Shown: piece after piece, positions 6,141 to 10,108 of the stretch
Position numbering within the stretch: the first letter of the stretch is position 1
How the letters are laid out: each line of letters begins with the position of its first letter
NCBI GenBank assembly: GCA_014523695.1
Contig: JAATVS010000171.1
Coordinates: 1 to 10,108, forward strand
DNA: 10,108 nucleotides
Origin: Nitrososphaerales archaeon TH5895
GTDB taxonomy: Archaea > Thermoproteota > Nitrososphaeria > Nitrososphaerales > Nitrososphaeraceae
Direction of reading: 5' to 3'
The notes under the pieces: model-generated
Databases searched by the model: none
Seen by the model: only the letters and a program-made list of their open reading frames with translations
What the model was told of the DNA's origin: nothing
Translations under genes and position numbers: made by a program

Positions 6141-6631
6141 AATTTCTAATAAAAACAACTAAAATTGAATCTAGTGAATCTGGAGTATTTTTGTACTCAC
6201 ACATGTCCACGCAGACATGGATATAGACATATAGGTACCGAGACATCAAGCAACAAACACAGAATCAATATCATATGATTGGTTAGAATAGAAAACCCCG
6301 ATGTCAAGATTCATGTCAAAACAATTGCGCAACATAAAGTCGTCAAGAGAGATGAACCCTACTACCCCCTCAATTACCCAATACGCAACATCCACACTTC
6401 TATTCTCTATCACCAATAATTCTTAAATATCGTATTCTTATCTGCTCCTCACAACAATTCTTGTTCGGTTCTTTTATCCCTCTTAATTTTGAACAATATT
6501 TTGCAAGTTCAGAGGCTTCCTTGAATTTTCAATAACGTGAATTAGTATAGTTCCGTTAACTTGTCTTGTTTATCAATTTTAGTAGACTTTTGTTTTCTAC
6601 TATCAAGTTCAAATATATCAGTCCTAGGAAA
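6141..6631. other. Mostly non-coding AT-rich gap before the K+ channel
   Basis: No convincing gene. Contents: an inverted repeat CATGTC-N6-GACATG at 6202-6219; the palindrome ATCATATGAT at 6270-6279, followed 27 bases from its centre by a 41-codon plus-strand ORF (ATG 6301 to TAA 6426, starting MSRFMSKQLRNIKSSREM, Ser/Thr-rich); and a good TATA-like ATTCTTAAATA at 6419-6429. The last could drive a channel mRNA with a long leader or a small RNA. The short ORF has a promoter-like spacing but no recognisable features. Confidence 0.4.
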
Positions 6632-7447
6632 ATGCTGAATTTAAGGCTAGAGTTAATTGAGATAGTTATTGCATTATTAACTGTTGTCTCACTAGTTGTA
6701 ATCCTAATTGATATCTTTTTTCCTTTGAATGCTGAACAAAAGACATTCATTTACATTTTTGATCTTGTTGTTGTCATTGTATTGGCGACTGATTACGCTT
6801 TTAGGGTACGAAGATCATCCAAGAGGAGTCGATATATCATGAAACATTGGTATGAAATTCCGGCAATGCTACCGTTGATACTCTATGCTTCGGCAGATAC
6901 ATCAACGCTCGCTGGTCAAGTAGTAGTACAATTCAGGGCTATTGCATTTTTCAGGCTTGTTAGGCTTTATTATATTCTTACGTTGATTCAGGGAAGTCGA
7001 TTTGTGTTACTGTCGGCTTTCTCGATCATAACAATAGTGTTCGGAGCGCTTGGAGTTTATCTTACGGAAGCCGAATATGCAGGAGCTAATATAAAAAGTC
7101 TATCTGATGCGTTTTGGTGGGCAATACAGACCGTTAGCACAGTCGGTTATGGTGATGTGTATCCTGTTACCCCAGAGGGGAGGATAATTGGAATTTTCGT
7201 GATGTTTGCAGGAATTGGAATTCTTGCCACATTCATAACTGCACTCGGGTCAAAACTTATTGAGTTCAAGTTGAATCAGCGATCCGCAAAGGAAAAAAAA
7301 ATCGAACAAAGTCGAAATGATCTTCCTACAAAGACCAAAGAATTGATTAAGGATCAAATAGAGAGAGTAGAGACACTTGACGATAAGGATTTTGATGCGT
7401 TAATTGCAATGCTGACAAAGATACGCCAAAATTATGGCATCAGATAA
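6632..7447 (+). CDS. Voltage-gated-type potassium channel subunit
   Basis: 271 residues from ATG 6632. Six transmembrane helices: S1 about 9-31, S2 38-57, S3 77-88, S4 100-116 with Arg102, Arg108 and Arg111, S5 125-146 and S6 184-207. Between S5 and S6 lie a pore helix (FWWAIQTVS) and the K+ selectivity filter TVGYGD (170-175). The S4 charges are few, so voltage sensing may be weak. The C-terminal about 60 residues are charged and helical (EKKIEQSRND, DQIERVETLDDKDFDAL), probably a cytoplasmic coiled-coil tetramerisation tail; no RCK or cyclic-nucleotide domain is present. Start: the frame is open upstream to a TTG at 6566, but ATG 6632 has CTAGGAAA just before it and begins close to S1. It acts in the membrane as a tetramer. 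Confidence 0.93.
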   Translation: MLNLRLELIEIVIALLTVVSLVVILIDIFFPLNAEQKTFIYIFDLVVVIVLATDYAFRVRRSSKRSRYIMKHWYEIPAMLPLILYASADTSTLAGQVVVQFRAIAFFRLVRLYYILTLIQGSRFVLLSAFSIITIVFGALGVYLTEAEYAGANIKSLSDAFWWAIQTVSTVGYGDVYPVTPEGRIIGIFVMFAGIGILATFITALGSKLIEFKLNQRSAKEKKIEQSRNDLPTKTKELIKDQIERVETLDDKDFDALIAMLTKIRQNYGIR

Positions 7448-7475
7448 AGCAAGGATAATAATTAAGAAATCCATA

Positions 7476-7565
7476 GGAGTGAGCAGCAACATCCATGTTT
7501 TTATTCATTTTAATTCAAATAGGTCTTTGTTATTATGCGTGCGTAGGTCGCCTAGGGCTCACTCC
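7476..7565. repeat. Long-range inverted repeat GGAGTGAGC / GCTCACTCC
   Basis: GGAGTGAGC at 7476-7484 and its exact complement GCTCACTCC at 7557-7565 are separated by 72 bases of T-rich sequence. It starts 29 bases after the K+ channel stop and ends 9 bases before the Arg-rich micro-ORF. It could form a stem closing a small RNA or act as paired protein sites. The T-rich interior (around 7498-7515) may terminate the channel transcript. The function is unknown. Confidence 0.35.
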
Positions 7566-7573
7566 CAGTTTAG

Positions 7574-7639
7574 ATGAGGAGAAGGACTAAGAAGAGAAGA
7601 CGACGTTTGACTGATCCTATTGGGCATGGAAAGACCTAA
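7574..7639 (+). CDS. Arg/Lys-rich 21-residue micro-ORF
   Basis: ATG 7574 to TAA 7639. The peptide starts MRRRTKKRRRRL and continues TDPIGHGKT. Nine of its first eleven residues are Arg or Lys, encoded by mixed AGG, AGA, CGA and CGT codons rather than one simple repeat. Size and charge recall tiny ribosomal proteins such as eL41 or other RNA-binding peptides, but the sequence does not match eL41 as I know it. There is no clear Shine-Dalgarno; GTTATTATG about 40 bases upstream could be a TATA box giving a short leader. It may be real, or just purine-rich sequence. Confidence 0.35.
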   Translation: MRRRTKKRRRRLTDPIGHGKT

Positions 7640-7666
7640 TTACTCGTCCGAATAATACTGTCAACA

Positions 7667-7920
7667 ATGTCTCCAGAAATATATGATTGGGAGGCGACGG
7701 TAAGCTTGTTACATCCAGCGAGGGGGACCTAGTAGGGAACGTGGATGCCGTTGATGACACAAACATCCTTGTATCTACTGAAGGTGCACGAACACATTAT
7801 AGAATTCCAAAACATATAGTTGAAGGATTCGATGGTCATTCGGTTTCGCTTAAGGTTCAGAAGCGGGAACTGGAAAGATTCAAAGAAGATCAAGGAGAGG
7901 GATTTGGTAAGGTTAAGTAG
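7667..7920 (+). CDS. PRC-barrel-like small protein, apparently frameshifted near the N-terminus
   Basis: Two frames join here. From ATG 7667 the sequence reads MSPEIYDWEATV, then leaves phase. From about 7700 a frame open from TTG 7687 reads KLVTSSEGDLVGNVDAVDDT, then YRIPKHIVEGFDG and KRELERF to TAG 7920. The paralogue at 8184 has NWEAIVHKNVRSKDG followed by GNVDAI and VEGFNG, so DWEATV plus KLVTSSEG is the expected order. Adding one A at GGTAAG (7699-7704) restores 84 residues. As read, only a 77-residue form from TTG 7687 is intact. The pattern (short β-rich repeat, GNVDAV turn, IP-x-VEGFDG) resembles PRC-barrel/DUF2171 proteins, a fold used in RNA processing and photosynthetic reaction centres; the role here is unknown. 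Confidence 0.6.
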
Positions 7921-8140
7921 GAGAACAATATCTTGGAACCATTTCAATTCATGTTTGCCATCAAATTAGTGGTGTTAGATAAGTAACTCCGCAGCAAGGT
8001 TAAAACAAATAGAGTTCACCGCCAATAATCATCAATATGCTATCAATATCAAGCTAATTCCACACTCTTCTGGCATGCAGCAATTCGTGCCCCTTTAGCA
8101 ACTATAATATACATCAGTGATACTTTTTTTGTCCGCACCA
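7921..8140. other. Short gap between the PRC-like genes
   Basis: No coding signal was found on either strand beyond shadows of the neighbouring gene. A run of seven T (8124-8130) may terminate transcription from upstream. Confidence 0.4.
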
Positions 8141-8145
8141 AATTC

Positions 8146-8173
8146 TTAAATACTTCATTATGTACTATAGTAC
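8146..8173 (+). promoter_or_regulatory. TATA box and 12-bp palindrome before the second PRC-like gene
   Basis: TTAAATA at 8146-8152 is a good archaeal TATA box, predicting transcription from about 8175, nine bases before TTG 8184. GTACTATAGTAC at 8162-8173 is a perfect palindrome between the TATA box and the predicted start, a position where a dimeric repressor would block RNA polymerase. The motif is seen; the regulation is inferred. Confidence 0.5.
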
Positions 8174-8183
8174 TTGACAATAA

Positions 8184-8411
8184 TTGTCTGATGCTGTCGT
8201 CAATTGGGAAGCAATTGTACACAAAAATGTAAGATCCAAGGATGGCCAAGATGCAGGAAACGTAGACGCGATACTGGGAGATATTGTAGTAATCACAACG
8301 CAAGGTGACCGTCGAGAGTATAATTTACCCAAAACCCAGGTAGAAGGATTTAATGGTGCTGAGGTGTTCATAAGAAACACCCTTGATGAACTCGAAAGGT
8401 ATAGAGTATAA
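8184..8411 (+). CDS. PRC-barrel-like small protein (intact paralogue)
   Basis: 75 residues from TTG 8184. It reads VNWEAIVHKNVRSKDG, then GNVDAI (25-30), a β-rich IVVITTQGDRREYNLP and VEGFNG (53-58), ending ELERYRV. This matches the size and turn pattern of PRC-barrel/DUF2171-like single-domain proteins. It is clearly paralogous to the gene at 7667, sharing WEA-x-V, GNVDA, VEGF(D/N)G and ELER(F/Y). TTG is chosen because the start aligns with the paralogue's MS and sits just after a TATA box; no in-frame ATG is available. It has its own promoter with an operator-like palindrome and is followed by a T-rich stretch. The function is not known; no enzymatic residues are visible. Confidence 0.75.
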   Translation: MSDAVVNWEAIVHKNVRSKDGQDAGNVDAILGDIVVITTQGDRREYNLPKTQVEGFNGAEVFIRNTLDELERYRV

Positions 8412-8437
8412 AGCTCCTAACAATTGCGAAATCTGAA

Positions 8438-8456
8438 TTTTTATTTCTTTCTTTTT
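8438..8456 (+). terminator. T-rich archaeal-type terminator
   Basis: TTTTTATTTCTTTCTTTTT begins 27 bases after the stop of the second PRC-like gene. Runs of T on the coding strand without a hairpin are the usual archaeal termination signal. Confidence 0.5.
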
Positions 8457-8484
8457 GAATGGACATAAACACCATTCAAATAAT

Positions 8485-8586
8485 GTGATTCATTGCAACA
8501 GACCTGGTGAGTGTGAAAATCTTTTAGTTAAAAGGCTCTTGGTATTCAATAAGCCAGGCGAGTGCGAATGGCAACACCTGACATAA
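8485..8586 (+). CDS. Micro-ORF with a repeated Asn-(Arg/Lys)-Pro-Gly-Glu-Cys-Glu motif
   Basis: GTG 8485 to TAA 8586, 33 residues; an in-frame TTG at 8455 would give 43. It contains CNRPGECEN (Cys4, Cys10) and, 17 residues later, FNKPGECEW. In the seven repeated codons the two copies differ by four synonymous third-base changes (AAC/AAT, CCT/CCA, GGT/GGC, TGT/TGC) and one Arg/Lys exchange, as expected if the peptide rather than the DNA is kept. The cysteines could bind metal. If one A is added to the AAA run at 8478-8480, an ATG at 8459 joins the frame (MDINTIQNNVIHC). No family is recognised, and it may be a fragment of a decayed gene. Confidence 0.4.
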   Translation: MIHCNRPGECENLLVKRLLVFNKPGECEWQHLT

Positions 8587-8602
8587 CTTTACTCAATTAT
8601 AG

Positions 8603-8699
8603 TGGACCGGGTGGGATTCGAACCCACGACCACCTACGTCTCCTCTACCTATTTCCAGGTATGCAAGGCAGGTATTCTACCAGACTAAACTACCGGCCC
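8603..8699 (-). tRNA. tRNA-Ala (UGC anticodon) with a 23-base intron
   Basis: The cloverleaf folds cleanly: acceptor GGGCCGG with CCGGTCC, D stem GTTT/GAAT, anticodon stem CCTGC/GTAGG, T stem GTGGG/CCCAC with loop TTCGAAT, and discriminator A at 8603. The third acceptor pair is G3:U70, the identity element for alanyl-tRNA synthetase, agreeing with anticodon TGC. The 23-base insertion lies at position 37/38 (the repeated A leaves the exact boundary open) and forms a hairpin TACCT-GGAAAT-AGGTA; CCTT of the 5' exon can pair with GAGG of the intron, giving a relaxed bulge-helix-bulge for the splicing endonuclease. The mature tRNA is 74 bases and CCA is not encoded. An AT-rich TATA-like sequence (8728-8737) lies about 33 bases upstream. 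Confidence 0.95.
8624..8685 (-). other. Anticodon-loop intron region of tRNA-Ala
   Basis: Within this span lie the anticodon stem-loop and the intron. The intron starts TACCTGGAAATAGGTA after CTTGCA and ends GAGGAGA before CGTAGG. The 5-bp intron hairpin and the exon-intron CCTT/GAGG pairing support removal by the archaeal tRNA splicing endonuclease. Confidence 0.6.
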
Positions 8700-8727
8700 C
8701 TTAATCCATTACGCTCATAGAGGTATG

Positions 8728-8737
8728 ATAATTTAAT
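8728..8737 (-). promoter_or_regulatory. TATA-like element of tRNA-Ala
   Basis: ATTAAATTAT on the minus strand lies about 33 bases before the first base of the tRNA, consistent with a TATA box and a start a few bases 5' of the mature end. Confidence 0.4.
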
Positions 8738-8739
8738 CC

Positions 8740-9048
8740 TTTAGAAGGAATCAGTGACGCATGTTTTCTTAATTTAATTGCTTCTTATTCCGGGTATCCT
8801 ATCGAGAAATGGTAGCCTACAGGGCTGAATACTGGTTGGGATTGTTAGGTTCTAGAATCTCTAGCGATATCGAATTTGAGAGCGAATTCTAACTCCGGTA
8901 CTACTACTTCCCTCCGTCGCAAAACGAACAAATGAGTGTGTTTTTGATTCTTAAGAGTAAACGGCACGTTGAATATTGCTGAATTCATTTATTTGAGTAT
9001 ATTCATGCCAACAAGAGGATTGAAGTCGAGCTTTGGACCCCTCCAAGA
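8740..9048. other. Gene-poor gap between the tRNA and the small ORF
   Basis: No confident gene. The best frame is a 27-codon plus-strand ORF (ATG 8809 to TAA 8892, beginning MVAYRAEYWLGLL) preceded at about 35 bases by AT-rich TTAATTTAATT, possibly a promoter. The same frame stays open again after the stop (LRYYYFPPSQNEQ), so a decayed gene is possible. No repeat or RNA fold stood out. Confidence 0.35.
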
Positions 9049-9219
9049 ATGTTCGATACACCAACAAATTGGTATGCCAAAAATCCACAATACTTTCAAG
9101 AAACACGGATGATGCAAGAACATATCATGAAACGGATTCCCCCTGACCCATCTGATCAGTCTGATTTCCTACAACAGACAATTCGTATGTGTGAAATGTA
9201 TCAGAAGCATTTGATGTGA
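9049..9219 (+). CDS. Unrecognised 56-residue protein
   Basis: ATG 9049 to TGA 9219. It reads MFDTPTNWYAKNPQYFQE, then a Met-rich helical part (TRMMQEHIMKRIPP) and ends TIRMCEMYQKHLM. No motif or family is recognised. The frame is open upstream to 8983 without an ATG, GTG or TTG, reading IEVELWTPPR just before the start, so the gene may be longer if an indel or rare start is involved. There is no clear Shine-Dalgarno. It lies 70 bases before the large unrecognised gene on the same strand. Composition looks protein-like, but the short length leaves doubt. Confidence 0.45.
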   Translation: MFDTPTNWYAKNPQYFQETRMMQEHIMKRIPPDPSDQSDFLQQTIRMCEMYQKHLM

Positions 9220-9289
9220 TCATCACGATATAGAATTAAAACGAAAGCCTTTTAGGCTCTCGCCTCTTAAACTGTTTGTAGCAATAGCT

Positions 9290-10108
9290 ATGTCTACACT
9301 TCTAACTGACCGTGTTTGGGTAATGCTCTCGGAGGTGGCTAAGAGAGGCGTGTATCCATTGCATGCGTCGCGGCTGGGTTTGTATAGAATCCCGATCGAT
9401 CTCACTAGCAATGCAGAGATCACTCAGGTAGCAAATGAAATGAAAAAATTAGGATTTACTGTAGATACTTATGCTGACAGGATATACATCGCTTACAAAT
9501 GGAATGAGGAGGAGTTTGATGAAATGGAACAAAAGCGCCTTAAGGCAAATCTTTCGATTACGGTAGAGATTGTGACAGGAGAAGTTGTAGATATTATTTA
9601 CCAGATTAAACCATTAGAGTATTTTGGTGATCATTACTGGATAAAGAACTACAGGACGAAGGCCGACCAGAACGCCAAGATGATCATAGATACCATTTTG
9701 CTCAACACCAAGATAGGCGACAAACTAATTGCTCACTACCAGAAAGCCAATAAACTATCATTTGAGGATGCAGTAAAAAAATTACAAGACCTTTCTCCAC
9801 TCGCAAGAAGCCCCAAGGATAGACTTGCTGGACCGCCTAGCACTGAGACTTCACCTCAGATCTCTGAATCCAAAGTGCAGCCTATTGCAGGCTCTGAACA
9901 GAAGCAGTTGGAGGCACCACCTTCTCCGCAAATGGGCGTGGCGGGCAGTGGAAATACGACCATTTCGTTGACAGGGGATGGAACAAGTTACTCTAAAGTT
10001 GAAGGTCCCATTGATCCTGATTTTAAATCAAAACGCAGTGTTGTTGGTACATTTCAAGGTATAAAGGTCTGGGGTGAAGTGGATGCTCCTGGACGATTGG
10101 GTATCTGG
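9290..10108 (+). CDS. Unrecognised protein, 3' end outside the window
   Basis: An open frame of 273 codons from ATG 9290 to the window edge without a stop. I do not recognise the family. Residues 1-170 look like a mixed α/β domain (MSTLLTDRVWVMLSEVAKRG, ITQVANEMKKLGFTVDTYAD, YFGDHYWIKNYRTKADQNAK, KLSFEDAVKKLQDLSP). About 170-235 is a Pro/Ser/Gln-rich linker (PPSTETSPQISESK, EAPPSPQMG). After it a Gly-rich part starts (VVGTFQGIKVWGEVDAPGRLG), perhaps a second, β-rich domain. There is no signal peptide or membrane segment. An AT-rich ATATAGAATTAAAA at 9228-9241 may be its promoter, giving a leader of about 25 bases. The upstream frame reaches a stop at 9212-9214 without another start codon. It is probably a multi-domain cytoplasmic protein. 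Confidence 0.85.
   Translation, partial: MSTLLTDRVWVMLSEVAKRGVYPLHASRLGLYRIPIDLTSNAEITQVANEMKKLGFTVDTYADRIYIAYKWNEEEFDEMEQKRLKANLSITVEIVTGEVVDIIYQIKPLEYFGDHYWIKNYRTKADQNAKMIIDTILLNTKIGDKLIAHYQKANKLSFEDAVKKLQDLSPLARSPKDRLAGPPSTETSPQISESKVQPIAGSEQKQLEAPPSPQMGVAGSGNTTISLTGDGTSYSKVEGPIDPDFKSKRSVVGTFQGIKVWGEVDAPGRLGIW

Noticed and set aside
6566..6631. Channel start at TTG 6566
   Set aside because: ATG 6632 has a Shine-Dalgarno-like AGGAA just upstream and begins close to the first membrane helix.
7570..7613. C/D-box small RNA (TAGATGA ... CTGA)
   Set aside because: The C box matches only loosely and no convincing internal D'/C' pair is present; the stretch reads better as the Arg-rich micro-ORF.
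8049..8380. Minus-strand frames over the second PRC-like gene
   Set aside because: They are antisense to a gene with a paralogue, a TATA box and a conserved motif pattern.
8809..8892. 27-codon ORF MVAYRAEYWLGLL
   Set aside because: It is too short and without motif; kept only as a note in the gap description.
9223..9423. Minus-strand 66-codon frame
   Set aside because: It is antisense to the start of a 273-codon open frame with protein-like composition.

Overview
The window looks like chromosomal DNA of an archaeon, most likely an AT-rich member of the Thaumarchaeota (Nitrososphaeria). The grounds are an archaeal-type two-subunit isopropylmalate/homoaconitate dehydratase, coenzyme F420:L-glutamate ligase, a tRNA-Ala with an intron in its anticodon loop and no encoded CCA, TATA-like boxes about 25 bases before several starts, few Shine-Dalgarno motifs, and many small Cys-rich and PRC-barrel-like proteins. 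The phylum is inferred; no 16S or signature gene is present.

Layout. 32-1461 (minus): an unrecognised protein with a C-terminal membrane anchor, then cofE. Divergent from cofE, 1518-3307 (plus): a leuC-leuD pair overlapping by ATGA; a 16-bp AT-centred palindrome lies midway between the cofE and leuC starts. 3326-4437 (minus): a YkgJ-type Cys-cluster protein, a gene remnant and a small CxxC protein, three reading frames that each look broken by one base. 4576-4728 (plus): a 50-residue zinc-finger-like protein overlapping tail to tail with an HNH-type protein (4723-5013, minus). 5061-6112 (minus): an endonuclease V homologue with Asn in place of a catalytic Asp, then a small exported Cys protein. 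6131-6631 is mostly non-coding. 6632-7447 (plus): a six-TM potassium channel. 7574-8586 (plus): an Arg-rich micro-ORF, two PRC-barrel-like paralogues (the first apparently frameshifted) and a micro-ORF carrying a repeated Asn-Arg/Lys-Pro-Gly-Glu-Cys-Glu motif. 8603-8699 (minus): tRNA-Ala(UGC). 9049-10108 (plus): a small unrecognised ORF and the 5' part of a larger unrecognised gene that leaves the window.

Function. The recognisable genes are mainly housekeeping: branched-chain amino acid (or lysine) synthesis, F420 cofactor, DNA repair, K+ transport and alanine decoding. The more unusual content is a run of small Cys-rich, probably metal-binding proteins between 3326 and 5013. No mobile element, CRISPR array or defence island is visible.

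At least three, perhaps four or five, genes can be restored by adding or removing one base in an A-run of two to four. This suggests either residual homopolymer errors in the assembly or recent gene decay; the sequence alone does not decide.
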